Positions 37,180-46,958 of a stretch of 64,000 nucleotides of DNA are shown here, piece after piece. Position numbers and translations under genes: made by a program. The notes under the pieces are model-generated. The model worked only from the letters and a program-made list of their open reading frames with translations. It searched no databases and was not told the origin of the DNA. The stretch is from Flavobacteriaceae bacterium (lineage in GTDB: Bacteria; Bacteroidota; Bacteroidia; Flavobacteriales; Flavobacteriaceae), in the NCBI GenBank assembly GCA_018402385.1, contig JAGYJA010000011.1:287765-351764 (forward strand). The letters run 5' to 3'. How positions within the stretch are numbered: the stretch's first letter is position 1; every line of letters starts with the position of its first letter.

Positions 37180-37704
37180 ATGATTTTTTTATATATACTC
37201 GCCGGTATCCTAATTTTATTTTGGTTTCTTTCAATGTTGGCACCAAAAAATTATCACGTTTATAGGAGTGTGGATGTAAACCGTCCTTTGCCTGAAGTGT
37301 TCCGGTTCATTCAATATGTCAAAAACCAGGATTATTGGTCTCCTTGGGACAAGAAAGATCCTGAAATGAAAAAAACATACACCGGAACAGACGGTTCTGT
37401 TGGGTTTGTTTCTCACTGGGTAGGGAATAAGCAAGTGGGTGAAGGCGAACAGGAAATTACTAATATCGTTGAAAACGAAAGAATGGAATCTCAACTACGT
37501 TTTTTTAAACCTTGGAAATCTGAAAGTGATGCTTATATTAAGGTTGAAAAAATTAATGAAAATAGTACTAAGGTAACGTGGGGGTTTTCAGGGGTGAATA
37601 AACCACCTGCAAATATTTTTATGCTGTTTTTCAATATGGATAAGACAGTGGGAAAAGATTTTGAGGAGGGATTAAAAAGGCTTAAAAATCACCTTGAAAA
37701 TTAA
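37180..37704 (+). CDS. SRPBCC family protein with N-terminal membrane anchor
   Basis: A 174-residue protein: one TM segment (residues 1-19), then a START/polyketide-cyclase-like (SRPBCC) fold. The segment VNRPLPEVFRFIQYVKNQDYWSPW is the typical opening of the ligand-binding domain, followed by GSVGFVSHWVG. These proteins bind hydrophobic ligands in an internal cavity; ligand and role are unknown. Confidence 0.88.
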   Translation: MIFLYILAGILILFWFLSMLAPKNYHVYRSVDVNRPLPEVFRFIQYVKNQDYWSPWDKKDPEMKKTYTGTDGSVGFVSHWVGNKQVGEGEQEITNIVENERMESQLRFFKPWKSESDAYIKVEKINENSTKVTWGFSGVNKPPANIFMLFFNMDKTVGKDFEEGLKRLKNHLEN

Positions 37705-37741
37705 GTGTGATAGAAAAAGGAATTCACCTTTATTTTAGCAA

Positions 37742-38512
37742 TCAATTTTTTCTTCTGTTCAACACCCGGTATTCTTCATAACATTCACTCATTGCATCTA
37801 GGATTTGAAGGTCATTTGCTGTGCGAATAAAAGTTTCTGAGTAGTTGCAATTATTGAGAATTTCGTCGATATCTACTTTTTCAAGTTGTAGTACAACCAT
37901 TAAAGTCTCCCGGTCAAATTTACTGCTTAATAGATTCCTGATGTTATCATCGGTTTTCATTTGTCGCAGTTTTCTCATTTGTTTCGGTCGTTTACCAAAC
38001 ACATTGTATAAAAAATCTGCGGGATTAAATACAGCTCCCAGTACTTTTGAAACAGCATTGGGTTGTGTTTGACCTCCTTCATAACCGGTATTCAAACCTG
38101 AAATGCTGTATCTGTAATTGTCATAAATAGGGATGATTTTTGCATCAACCTCCAAATAGCCGGTGAGTTGAACCGGCCTCAAAACAACTTCCTCAAGTGC
38201 AATTCCCAGTTCGGTCATTTTGATTTTTATATCGCCATATTTAAACCAGTCATTGGTAACCCTAACTCTTATGGATTTAAATCCTAGATAAGAAAAATAC
38301 AAGGTATCATTTACTTTAGCCGGAATAGAAAATGAACCATCTTCTTTTGAAATAGAACCTTTCACTTGATTCATATTAACAATGTGCACATTTTCAATGG
38401 GAGCATCATCGGCATCATTGAGAACTTTGCCTTGAATGGTTTGGTTTTCATCTTGAGCAATAGCAATTACAGAGAACCAAAATAAAGTAAAAAGTAAGCC
38501 TATTTTTCTCAT
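37742..38512 (-). CDS. Secreted protein with carboxypeptidase-like regulatory domain
   Basis: A 256-residue protein with a signal peptide (1-19) and a CarboxypepD_reg-like beta sandwich (about 22-105; IQGKVLNDADDAPIENVHIV, GSISKEDGSFSIPA, YFSYLGFKSIRV), the module that opens TonB-dependent receptors. Here it is followed not by a plug and barrel but by a mostly helical ~120-residue part. Such proteins are common and uncharacterised in Flavobacteriaceae. Confidence 0.85.
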   Translation of the reverse strand: MRKIGLLFTLFWFSVIAIAQDENQTIQGKVLNDADDAPIENVHIVNMNQVKGSISKEDGSFSIPAKVNDTLYFSYLGFKSIRVRVTNDWFKYGDIKIKMTELGIALEEVVLRPVQLTGYLEVDAKIIPIYDNYRYSISGLNTGYEGGQTQPNAVSKVLGAVFNPADFLYNVFGKRPKQMRKLRQMKTDDNIRNLLSSKFDRETLMVVLQLEKVDIDEILNNCNYSETFIRTANDLQILDAMSECYEEYRVLNRRKN

Positions 38513-38593
38513 AGCATTTAACGATGGCTAAATATATAAATATAGCCGTTAATACAGAATTAAACAGAGAATATTATACAAAAATTAACAGGA

Positions 38594-40402
38594 CTAAGAT
38601 TTTCTTCTACGACGTCCACCAGTACCTTGTGGCTTTGAATCACTGCTGCGACGTTTTCCACCTCCGGCAAATTTTGAATTATCCTTGCTTTTGTAATCTC
38701 GTTTTCCTTTATCTCCAAAAGCACCGGAACTGGGTTTATCATCAGTTCTTTTTTTGCGAAATCCACTTTTGTCATCTCTGCGTCTTCGGTTGCCGCGGTC
38801 TTTGCCGCCTCCGTCTTTAGAGACTTCAACATTGACGTGTCTTCCTTCTAATTTAAAATCCTCAAATATACCGAGAACGAGTTCCTGATGTTTAGTGTCT
38901 GTATTAAAAAAGGAGAAGCTGTCTTTTACATCAACGCGATAGACATCGTCTTTGCCAAGATTGAGCAGGTCTCTTAAAAAGTCTTTTAAGCTCATCCAAT
39001 CGAATCCATCTTTGCTACCCACATTGAGAAAATATCTTGTGGTGTCTTCGTCTGCGTGATCTTCTCTTTGGTTTCCTTCACTGACGTTTAATTCTTTTGC
39101 ATTTTTGTAACGACTGTAAAAACGACTGAATTCTACTGAAAACACTTTCTTGATTAAGTCTTCTTTACTCAATCCATCAAGGACTTCTTCAATATTGGGA
39201 AGGTAAGAGTCGATATCGTGATTGATCTCTGTATTTTTGATGCTATTTGCCAGGTGAAACAGTTGAATTTCACAGATTCCCATACCGTTTGGAATATCTT
39301 TGGCAACAAATTTTTGTTGGATTATTTTTTCTATACTGCGAATTTTTCTCACTTCACTTTTTGAAACAATAGTCATGGACACACCATTTTTTCCGGCGCG
39401 ACCGGTGCGGCCACTGCGGTGCGTATAGATTTCAATTTCATCTGGCAATTGGTAATTAATCACGTGTGTGATATCATCCACATCAATTCCACGAGCTGCC
39501 ACATCTGTTGCAACCAGCATTTGAATTTGACGATTTCTAAATGACTTCATCACCAAATCACGTTGATTTTGACTCAAGTCGCCGTGAAGTGCCGCAGCAT
39601 TGTAGCCGTCTTCAATTAAATTTTCAGCAACTTTTTGAGTATCTCTTTTGGTTCTGCAAAAAACCACAGAAAAAATATCGGGATTGGCGTCTGCTAAACG
39701 ACGTAATGCTTGGTAACGATCACGTGCGTTTACAGTGTAATACTCGTGTGTTACATTTTTTGTACCTGTATTTTTTGTTCCAACGGTTATCTCAACCGGA
39801 GTATTCATAAACTTTTTAGCGATGGTTGCTACTTCTTTGGGCATAGTAGCCGAAAATAGCCAGGTGCTTTTGTCTTTTGGTGAATGAGAAAGAATTTCTG
39901 TTATGTCTTCATAAAAGCCCATATTGAGCATTTCATCTGCTTCATCGAGTATGCAATACGCTATTTTTGAAATATCAATCATTCTGCGACTGATCATGTC
40001 TTTCATTCTTCCGGGGGTAGCTACAATGATTTGCGCACCTCGTTTGATGTCTTTTGCCTGGTCGTTGATACTGGCACCACCATAAATAGCAACGATGTTC
40101 AATCCGGAGACATACTTGCTGTAATTTTTCAATTCGTTTGTGATTTGCAAACACAATTCTCTGGTTGGAGAAAGGATTAAACCTTGGGTGGTTCTGCTGT
40201 TTGCATCAATTTTTTGAATGAGTGGAAATCCAAAAGCGGCTGTTTTTCCTGTTCCTGTTTGCGCCAGGGAAACCATATCGGTTTCTTTTGATAGAAGAAT
40301 GGGGATTGTTTTTTCTTGTACTTCAGAGGGGGTTTCAAATCCCATATCGGCCACTGCCCGCAGTAGTGCCTCATTGAGGCCTAAATCTGTAAATTTTGTC
40401 AT
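38594..40402 (-). CDS. DEAD-box RNA helicase with DbpA-like RNA-binding domain
   Basis: A 602-residue helicase. The two RecA domains are complete: Q motif, AQTGTGKTAAFGFP (motif I, ~residue 44), SPTRELCLQ, ILDEADEMLNMGF, FSATMP, and HRSGRTGRAGKNG (motif VI). A dimerisation region follows, then a DbpA/CsdA-like RNA-binding domain (~455-525) and a basic, Gly/Arg-rich tail (about 530-602). It resembles CsdA/DeaD, which remodels rRNA during ribosome assembly and cold adaptation. The promoter -7 element is 21 bases upstream. Confidence 0.94.
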   Translation of the reverse strand: MTKFTDLGLNEALLRAVADMGFETPSEVQEKTIPILLSKETDMVSLAQTGTGKTAAFGFPLIQKIDANSRTTQGLILSPTRELCLQITNELKNYSKYVSGLNIVAIYGGASINDQAKDIKRGAQIIVATPGRMKDMISRRMIDISKIAYCILDEADEMLNMGFYEDITEILSHSPKDKSTWLFSATMPKEVATIAKKFMNTPVEITVGTKNTGTKNVTHEYYTVNARDRYQALRRLADANPDIFSVVFCRTKRDTQKVAENLIEDGYNAAALHGDLSQNQRDLVMKSFRNRQIQMLVATDVAARGIDVDDITHVINYQLPDEIEIYTHRSGRTGRAGKNGVSMTIVSKSEVRKIRSIEKIIQQKFVAKDIPNGMGICEIQLFHLANSIKNTEINHDIDSYLPNIEEVLDGLSKEDLIKKVFSVEFSRFYSRYKNAKELNVSEGNQREDHADEDTTRYFLNVGSKDGFDWMSLKDFLRDLLNLGKDDVYRVDVKDSFSFFNTDTKHQELVLGIFEDFKLEGRHVNVEVSKDGGGKDRGNRRRRDDKSGFRKKRTDDKPSSGAFGDKGKRDYKSKDNSKFAGGGKRRSSDSKPQGTGGRRRRKS

Positions 40403-40422
40403 ATAATTTTTTAAATTGGGTG

Positions 40423-40430
40423 CAAAGGTA
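40423..40430 (-). promoter_or_regulatory. -7 promoter element for the DEAD-box helicase
   Basis: Minus-strand TACCTTTG, matching TAnnTTTG, 20 bases before the ATG at 40402. Confidence 0.65.
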
Positions 40431-40509
40431 CGCTTATTTATTTGTATTCATATTTAGTAGTGTATTAATTATTTGTAAGTTAATGGCTTAGTGGTTGTTT
40501 GATGTGGGT

Positions 40510-41088
40510 TTAACTTATTTTATTTAGGTATTCAATGAGTTTTTGAACAGCTTTGCCTCGATGTCCTATTTTGTTTTTTTGTTCTATGCTCATTTCGGCG
40601 AAAGCCAATTCATAACCCTCGGGTTGAAAAATGGGATCATAACCAAATCCTTTATCTCCTTTTTTTTGTTCAAGGATTGTTCCTTTACAAATTCCTGCAA
40701 AAAACAGTGTTTTACCATTTAAAATAAGTGCAATTACTGTTTTGAATTGCGCTTTTCGATTGGTTTTACCATTTAACTCTGCTAGGAGCTTATTCATATT
40801 CTCGTGGTCATTTTTTTGATTTCCTGCATAACGGGCACTGAAAACTCCCGGAGCACCATCAAGTGCTTCTACTTCAAGGCCGGTATCGTCTGCAAAACAA
40901 TCATAGCCATACGTTTCTTTGACATAAGTTGCTTTTTGAAGGGCATTGCCTTCAAGGGTTGGTGCTGTTTCGGGAATGTCCTCAAAACAACCAATTTCCT
41001 CGAGACTTAATAGCTTGATGTTTTCAGGAAGTTGGGCTTGTACTTCCTTTATTTTATTGGGGTTATTTGTAGCAAAAACGATTTTCAT
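40510..41088 (-). CDS. rdgB: Non-canonical purine NTP pyrophosphatase
   Basis: A 192-residue RdgB/HAM1 enzyme that hydrolyses dITP, dXTP and ITP to the monophosphates and keeps them out of nucleic acids. Family motifs: [15 protein letters not shown] at the N terminus, [25 protein letters not shown] near residues 67-90, and [14 protein letters not shown] near 146. Full length; stands alone between the helicase and a repeat-bearing gap. Confidence 0.95.
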   Translation of the reverse strand: MKIVFATNNPNKIKEVQAQLPENIKLLSLEEIGCFEDIPETAPTLEGNALQKATYVKETYGYDCFADDTGLEVEALDGAPGVFSARYAGNQKNDHENMNKLLAELNGKTNRKAQFKTVIALILNGKTLFFAGICKGTILEQKKGDKGFGYDPIFQPEGYELAFAEMSIEQKNKIGHRGKAVQKLIEYLNKIS

Positions 41089-41105
41089 GGGTTTGTGTGT
41101 TTTAT

Positions 41106-41140
41106 CCTCCCCCTAAATCCTCCTCCAAAAGAGGGGGACT
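41106..41140. repeat. Dispersed C-rich/G-rich intergenic hairpin
   Basis: The rdgB-rlmH gap contains CCTCCCCCTAAATCCTCCTC, then AAAA and AGAGGGGGAC. The two arms are complementary (TCCCCCT with AGGGGGA type) and resemble the short C-rich inverted repeat often scattered through flavobacterial intergenic DNA. I can confirm the hairpin, not its copy number. Confidence 0.6.
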
Positions 41141-41204
41141 TTCAAAGGATTTTTGGTTTGAGCCGTAACTCATTATGGCTGTACTTTATATAATTTGAAA
41201 TTTT

Positions 41205-41678
41205 TCATTGATGATGATAAGGTTCATTTTTTAAAATTGTAAAGCCTCTATAAAGTTGTTCAATAAAAAAAAGACGCACCATTTGATGTGAAAATGTCAT
41301 AGAAGAAAGGGAAAGCTTTCCATTTGCACGATGATAGATTTCCGGACTAAAACCATAAGGACCACCAATGATAAAAACGAGTTGTTTGATTCCGCTGTTC
41401 ATTTTTTTTTGTAAAAAATCAGAAAAACCTAGGGATGTGTAATTTTTTCCATTTTCATCAAGAAGAATGACATTATCAGAAGGGTCAATTTGCTTTAAGA
41501 GGAGTGCTCCTTCTTTCTCTTTTTGTTGTATTTCTGATAATGATTTTGAGTTTTTAATATCTGGAATGATTTTTAGTTCAAATGAAATATAAAATCCCAG
41601 CCTCTTGGTATAGTCATCAATCAATTGCTGCAAATATTCATTATCTGTTTTTCCAATGGCGAGTAATTTGATTTTCAT
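41205..41678 (-). CDS. rlmH: 23S rRNA pseudouridine1915 N3-methyltransferase
   Basis: A 157-residue RlmH (SPOUT superfamily) enzyme that methylates pseudouridine 1915 in helix 69 of 23S rRNA. The knot motif is complete: QLVFIIGGPYGFSPEIYHRA, then LSLSSMTFSHQMVRLFFIEQ, and the C-terminal end PYHHQ, near the usual YHHE/YHHQ. A -7 element lies only 4 bases before the ATG, so the transcript may be leaderless. Confidence 0.97.
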   Translation of the reverse strand: MKIKLLAIGKTDNEYLQQLIDDYTKRLGFYISFELKIIPDIKNSKSLSEIQQKEKEGALLLKQIDPSDNVILLDENGKNYTSLGFSDFLQKKMNSGIKQLVFIIGGPYGFSPEIYHRANGKLSLSSMTFSHQMVRLFFIEQLYRGFTILKNEPYHHQ

Positions 41679-41682
41679 AGTT

Positions 41683-41690
41683 CAAAAATA
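41683..41690 (-). promoter_or_regulatory. -7 promoter element abutting the rlmH start
   Basis: Minus-strand TATTTTTG followed by AACT and the ATG. The distance implies a transcription start at or very near the start codon. Confidence 0.6.
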
Positions 41691-41762
41691 GTAAATAAAA
41701 CCGAGCATTATTGATGGTTAATTCTCAACGAATTACTTATTTTAGCTAAAAATAAAATACCT

Positions 41763-42626
41763 ATGATTTCTGAGAAACAGTTTGAGAAAGAATTAAGTAT
41801 CATCATCGCAAATGCTATTAGAGAAGATGTGGGTGATGGCGATCACAGCTCTTTGGCTTGTATTCCATATGACGCAGTGGGTGAAGCAAAACTTTTGGTA
41901 AAGGACGGGGGGATTATTGCGGGAGTGGATTTTGCAAAACAGGTTTTTGATTTTGTAGATTCAACACTCGAAGTTGAAGTTTTAATTCCCGATGGCAACA
42001 AAGTAAAATATGGGGATATTGTTTTTTATGTTTCGGGCTTATCTCAGTCTATATTAAAAGCAGAACGGTTAGTTTTAAATGCGATGCAACGAATGAGTGC
42101 CATCGCAACAAAAACAAATAAATTTGTCCAACTACTTGAAGGCACAAATACAAAAATACTCGATACACGCAAAACAACTCCGGGAATAAGAGCACTTGAA
42201 AAATGGGCAGTAAAAATTGGTGGAGGGGAGAACCATCGTTTTGCGCTATATGATATGATTATGCTGAAAGACAATCACATCGATTTTGCCGGAGGCATTA
42301 CTAACGCAATTAAAGCGACTAAAGCCTATTTAAAAGACCATAAACTACATTTAAAAATCATTGTAGAAGCCCGCAACTTAAATGAAATTGAAGAAATCCT
42401 AAAAAGTGGGGGAATACACCGAATCCTTATTGATAATTTTAATTTTGAGGACACAAAAAAAGCGGTGGCGCTTATTGGCGACCATTGTCAAACAGAATCG
42501 TCTGGAGGAATAACGCTTGAAACCGCCAGAAAATATGCTGAATGTGGAGTAGATTTTGTTTCGACTGGAGCCATCACACATTCTGTTTATAATATGGACC
42601 TAAGCTTGAAAGCAGTAGAATTCTAA
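41763..42626 (+). CDS. nadC: Nicotinate-nucleotide pyrophosphorylase (carboxylating)
   Basis: A 287-residue quinolinate phosphoribosyltransferase, which makes nicotinate mononucleotide from quinolinate in NAD synthesis. Motifs: EDVGDGDHSS, ERLVLNAMQRMSAIAT, LDTRKTTPGIRALEKWAV, HRFALYDMIMLKDNH and ESSGGITLETARKYAECG. Full length. A YihY-type gene follows 10 bases downstream, then priA; probably one transcript. Confidence 0.96.
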   Translation: MISEKQFEKELSIIIANAIREDVGDGDHSSLACIPYDAVGEAKLLVKDGGIIAGVDFAKQVFDFVDSTLEVEVLIPDGNKVKYGDIVFYVSGLSQSILKAERLVLNAMQRMSAIATKTNKFVQLLEGTNTKILDTRKTTPGIRALEKWAVKIGGGENHRFALYDMIMLKDNHIDFAGGITNAIKATKAYLKDHKLHLKIIVEARNLNEIEEILKSGGIHRILIDNFNFEDTKKAVALIGDHCQTESSGGITLETARKYAECGVDFVSTGAITHSVYNMDLSLKAVEF

Positions 42627-42636
42627 AAAGTAAAAG

Positions 42637-43566
42637 ATGTCAAAAAGCATAGAAGAAAGCCTTTCAAAAATACCGGTAATCAATGTTTTGGTAACTTTTA
42701 CTAAAAAAATCAATCTCCCGGGTTTTGATGGTTTCACGCTTTATGACTTGTTAGAAACTTATATTATTGGAATTGCAAAAGGTACTTTTTCATCTCGTGC
42801 CGGTGCCATTGCTTTTAGTTTTTTTATGGCTTTATTCCCTTTTATTTTATTTGTCCTCAATTTGATTCCCTATGTGAGAATTGAAAATTTTCAAGAGGAG
42901 TTTTTAATGTTAATTGATGAAATGTTACCTCCACAAACTGCAGAGTTTTTTAATCCCATCATGCTCGATATTGCTGCAAATCCAAGGGGAAGTCTTTTGT
43001 CTTTTACTCTTCTACTCGCCATTTTTTTAATGTCAAATGGTGTGAACGCGATTTTCAGCGGATTTGAATATTCATTTTATGTAAAAAAAAAGCGAACAGT
43101 ATTAAGACAATATGTAATTGCAATATTGGTCTCAATCTTTTTAGCCTTGGTGCTTTTTGCCGCTGTGATTGGTTTATTGATTGGACAATACCTAATATTA
43201 AATTTAAATGAAGAAGCACGTTTGCTTGACAATATGGCCTGGATTTCAATTTTAAGATATATTTCTTTTGTAATTTTAATCTATGTCATCATTGCCACCT
43301 TATACTATTTTGGAACTAAAGAAAGTCGTTCCTATCGGTTTTTCTCAATGGGTGCTGTCATCACAACTGGATTGTTTTTGTTGACTACTTATTTGTTTGG
43401 AGTTTATATCGAAAACTTTTCAACTTACAATGAACTTTATGGTTCCATAGGCGCGCTGCTTGTGATGATGTTGTACATTTGGATTAATTCAAATTTGCTT
43501 TTACTTGGTTTTGAACTCAATGTGACATTACACAGACTCAAAAGCAGAAAAAAATTCGTTGATTAA
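42637..43566 (+). CDS. YihY/virulence factor BrkB family membrane protein
   Basis: A 309-residue inner-membrane protein with about six TM segments and the family motifs FSSRAGAIAFSFFMALFPF, SNGVNAIFSGFEY and a late YGSIGALLVMMLYIW. Once misnamed ribonuclease BN; a transport or envelope role is suspected but not established. It lies between nadC and priA with 10- and 3-base gaps. Confidence 0.92.
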   Translation: MSKSIEESLSKIPVINVLVTFTKKINLPGFDGFTLYDLLETYIIGIAKGTFSSRAGAIAFSFFMALFPFILFVLNLIPYVRIENFQEEFLMLIDEMLPPQTAEFFNPIMLDIAANPRGSLLSFTLLLAIFLMSNGVNAIFSGFEYSFYVKKKRTVLRQYVIAILVSIFLALVLFAAVIGLLIGQYLILNLNEEARLLDNMAWISILRYISFVILIYVIIATLYYFGTKESRSYRFFSMGAVITTGLFLLTTYLFGVYIENFSTYNELYGSIGALLVMMLYIWINSNLLLLGFELNVTLHRLKSRKKFVD

Positions 43567-43569
43567 AAT

Positions 43570-46023
43570 ATGAACTATTTCATTGATGTCATTATTCCCA
43601 TTCCCATTCAAAACCTTTTTACTTACAGCATCAATAAAGAGGAAGCATACTTTTTAAAACAAGGTATGCGAGTGACCGTCCCCTTTGGAAAGTCAAAAGT
43701 CTATACTGCACTTGTTTATCAAGTTCATACACAAGAACCCGGCAACTATAAAACCAAAGAGATTGAACAAATCCTAGATGAAAAGCCCATCGTAACTCCC
43801 ATACAAATCAAACACTGGGAATGGATTGCTTCATATTATATGTGTACACTCGGCGAAGTAATGAGGGCAGCAGTTTCCCGCGCTTTTTTGCTTGAGAGCG
43901 AAACAGTAATCTCAATAAATAATGAAACGGTCATTGATTTAAATACACTCAATGATGATGAGCTCCTTGTAGTTGAAGCTTTTCAAATGCAAAAAGAACT
44001 CAGAATTCAGGAAATTCAGGACATTATTGATAAAAAGGCCGTTTTGCCATTGCTACACAGGCTCGTTGATAAGGGAGTCATCACGACAAAAGAAGAGGTT
44101 GTAGAACAATACAAACCCAAGCTGGTTAAGTATGTGAAACTTCAGCAAGAGCATACTACCACTGAAGGCTTAAAAAAACTACTTGAGGAACTTTCTTCAG
44201 CTAAAAAGCAACGCGAAGCAGTTATGCACTTTTTCACAATGACCTCAAAATCAAAAAAACCGCTATCAGTTAAAGAGCTAAGGGATCATAGCGGCGTTTC
44301 TAGTGCTGTGATTAAAGCCTTGATCTCTAAAGGTATTTTTGAAGAATTTGAAATCCAAAAAGATAGAATCTCATATCAAGGGGATGCGCCAAAAGCAATC
44401 AAATCTTTGAATAATTCTCAGCAAACAGCCTTTGAAGCTATCAAAGAAAATTTTAAAACACACGATGTTAACTTGTTACACGGAGTCACAGCAAGTGGAA
44501 AAACCGAAATTTATGTCAAACTCATACAGGAGGTAATTAACCAAAGCAAACAAGTTTTGTATATGCTTCCTGAAATAGCATTAACAACACAACTTATAGG
44601 AAGGTTACAGCATTATTTTGGCGAAAAGGTTGCTGTTTATCATTCTAAATACTCAGTAAATGAACGGGTAGAAGTGTGGCACAATGTTTTGGAAAAAAAA
44701 TCAAAAGCCCAAATTATCATTGGTGCACGCTCCTCTTTATTTTTACCCTTTCAGGATTTAGGACTTATTATAGTTGATGAAGAGCATGAGCCGTCTTTTA
44801 AACAGTTTAGCCCTGCTCCAAGATACAATGCGCGTGATTCAGCTATTGTATTGGGAAACCTTCACAAAGCAAAAACCTTGTTAGGTTCAGCGACCCCTGC
44901 TATTGAAACTTATTTTAACGCAAAAGACCAAAAATATGGGTTGGTATCATTAACAGAACGATTTGGTGAGATACAATTGCCTCAAATTGAACTGGTGAAT
45001 TTGCGCGAAAGCTACCACAAGAAAAAGATGAAAGGTCATTTTTCTCAGGCACTCATAGATGCTATGGAAGAAACATTATCTATGGGGGAACAAGTACTCC
45101 TTTTTCAAAATCGAAGAGGTTTTTCACCCACGGTTGAATGTATGACTTGTGGGCACTCACCTCAATGTCCCAATTGTGACGTGAGTTTGACATATCATCA
45201 ACATAAAAAGCAACTGAGATGTCATTACTGTGGGTATCACATCGCGATGCTTGATGAATGTATGGCTTGCGGAAGTGTGCATCTGGATACCAAAGGGCTG
45301 GGTACTGAACAAATAGAAACTGAACTTAAATCGCTTTTTCCGTCAAAAAAAATTGCCCGAATGGATCAAGATACTACCAGGGGTAAACACGCTTATGAAA
45401 AACTGATAGAAGGTTTGGAACAGGGAGAAATTGATATTATGGTGGGAACACAAATGCTGGCTAAAGGTCTTGATTTTAGGAATGTAAGCCTTGTGGGAGT
45501 TATGAATGCAGACAACCTGCTTAATTTTCCTGATTTTAGAGCTTTGGAGCGCAGTTTTCAGTTGTTATTGCAGGTTTCCGGTCGTGCCGGTCGCACCCAG
45601 AAACAAGGTAAAGTAATTATACAAACCTTTAATCCAAAACATCCTGTTTTACTGCAAGTGGAGCAACATGATTATATGGGAATGTATGATTTTCAAATAC
45701 AGGAGCGGTTTGATTTTAAATACCCCCCGTTTTTTCGCCTTATCAAAATGACGGTTAAGGATAAAAAATTTGTAAAAATGCAATCGGCTGCCGGCTGGTT
45801 GAGCCAATCATTGCGAAACGTTTTTGCGGAAAACATATTGGGTCCGGAACAGCCACCGGTGGGACGTGTTAGAAATGAATATATTACCCATATCTTAATC
45901 AAAATCCCTAAAAATCAGTCTCTCAAAAAAACCAAAGAAATCATCAGGAAAATAGAGCGCAGTTTCCTTTCCGTGAAAGAGTTCAGGAGTGTGAAATTAG
46001 TAATAGATGTTGATAATTACTAA
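43570..46023 (+). CDS. priA: Primosomal replication restart helicase PriA
   Basis: An 817-residue 3'-5' helicase that reloads the replication machinery at stalled forks. It has an N-terminal DNA-binding domain (FIDVIIPIPIQNLFTYSI), Walker A GVTASGKTEIYV near residue 306, DEEHEPSFKQ (motif II), four Cys pairs for zinc between about 523 and 575 (CMTCGHSPQCPNC, CHYCG, CMACG), and VSGRAGRTQKQGKVIIQT late. It overlaps the converging LytTR gene by 4 bases. Confidence 0.96.
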   Translation: MNYFIDVIIPIPIQNLFTYSINKEEAYFLKQGMRVTVPFGKSKVYTALVYQVHTQEPGNYKTKEIEQILDEKPIVTPIQIKHWEWIASYYMCTLGEVMRAAVSRAFLLESETVISINNETVIDLNTLNDDELLVVEAFQMQKELRIQEIQDIIDKKAVLPLLHRLVDKGVITTKEEVVEQYKPKLVKYVKLQQEHTTTEGLKKLLEELSSAKKQREAVMHFFTMTSKSKKPLSVKELRDHSGVSSAVIKALISKGIFEEFEIQKDRISYQGDAPKAIKSLNNSQQTAFEAIKENFKTHDVNLLHGVTASGKTEIYVKLIQEVINQSKQVLYMLPEIALTTQLIGRLQHYFGEKVAVYHSKYSVNERVEVWHNVLEKKSKAQIIIGARSSLFLPFQDLGLIIVDEEHEPSFKQFSPAPRYNARDSAIVLGNLHKAKTLLGSATPAIETYFNAKDQKYGLVSLTERFGEIQLPQIELVNLRESYHKKKMKGHFSQALIDAMEETLSMGEQVLLFQNRRGFSPTVECMTCGHSPQCPNCDVSLTYHQHKKQLRCHYCGYHIAMLDECMACGSVHLDTKGLGTEQIETELKSLFPSKKIARMDQDTTRGKHAYEKLIEGLEQGEIDIMVGTQMLAKGLDFRNVSLVGVMNADNLLNFPDFRALERSFQLLLQVSGRAGRTQKQGKVIIQTFNPKHPVLLQVEQHDYMGMYDFQIQERFDFKYPPFFRLIKMTVKDKKFVKMQSAAGWLSQSLRNVFAENILGPEQPPVGRVRNEYITHILIKIPKNQSLKKTKEIIRKIERSFLSVKEFRSVKLVIDVDNY

Positions 46024-46733
46024 GAATTAAATGAGGAACTTAACGCTTCAACAAGGACTGTTTTCTTGTTTCTACTCAAGGGGAGAAACTCCTTTTCAAT
46101 TTCAACAGATTTGCTATTGTAACGTTCCACTCTGTCAAGGTTGACAATATAAGACTTGTGGATTCTCATAAATCGGTCTTGAGGAAGGAGGGCAGCAAAA
46201 GATTTCATGGTGGATAAGACAACAAGAGATTCATGATCAGTGACCAGCTTCACATAATCTCCCAATGCTTCAATATATTTTAACTCATTTAGAAATACTT
46301 TTCGTTTTTTAAGATTGCTTTTAACAAAAATAAAATCTTCATCGTCAAAACCTTCATCATTTTTGAGTTTGAAGTTTGTAATGGCTTTATGAACAGCATT
46401 AAGAAAGCGCTCTTTGGTTATGGGTTTTCTTAGGTAATCAACAGCATCATAGTCAAAGGCTTTAAAAGCATACTTTGTTTTTCCTGTAATAAAAATAATT
46501 TGTGGTTTTTGATTTAAATCATCAAGTAAATCAAAACCTGAGAGAATAGGCATTTCAATATCCAAAAAAACGAGGTCAATTTTGTTATTTAATAACCCCA
46601 TTTTTGCTTCAATAGCATTGTTATATTCTGAGACGAGATTTAATGATGGATGGCTTTGAACAAGTCTAACAATAGACAGGCGTTGTAAGCTTGAATCATC
46701 CACAATGACACAATTAAGTACTACTTTTTCCAC
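46020..46733 (-). CDS. LytTR-family response regulator
   Basis: A regulator of about 237 residues. The receiver (CVIVDDSSLQRL, LVFLDIEMPILSGFDLL with the phospho-Asp, KPITKERF) is followed by a LytTR DNA-binding domain (residues ~135-235; FVKSNLKKRKVFLNELKYIE, FMRIHKSYIVNLDRVERY). The frame opens at 46787 with ATG, but the family begins close to CVIVDD, so GTG at 46733 is my preferred start. No histidine kinase is adjacent; such regulators often pair with LytS-type kinases encoded elsewhere. Confidence 0.9.
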   Translation of the reverse strand: MEKVVLNCVIVDDSSLQRLSIVRLVQSHPSLNLVSEYNNAIEAKMGLLNNKIDLVFLDIEMPILSGFDLLDDLNQKPQIIFITGKTKYAFKAFDYDAVDYLRKPITKERFLNAVHKAITNFKLKNDEGFDDEDFIFVKSNLKKRKVFLNELKYIEALGDYVKLVTDHESLVVLSTMKSFAALLPQDRFMRIHKSYIVNLDRVERYNSKSVEIEKEFLPLSRNKKTVLVEALSSSFNS

Positions 46734-46862
46734 AAATTCCCCATTATTTATTAGGACAAAATTAGTTAAATTATCGATAAAGTGCAACTATTTTTAATTT
46801 TTAACGCACTAAATTTCAAAAATATAAGAAAAAGTGTAGGAAGAAATAGAGTATTAAAAGCT

Positions 46863-46893
46863 TTTGTAAATTCTAAATAAAACACTATTTTTG
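46863..46893 (+). promoter_or_regulatory. Promoter of the rpsF-rpsR-rplI operon
   Basis: A -33 TTTG (46863-46866), 19 bases, then TATTTTTG (46886-46893): the Bacteroidota TTTG/TAnnTTTG consensus with standard spacing, 65 bases before the rpsF start. Confidence 0.8.
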
Positions 46894-46958
46894 CACCCTC
46901 ATTTATCAAAACGAAAATTGATGGGTGAATTTTATTATAACTATTTAAACAAATTTTT

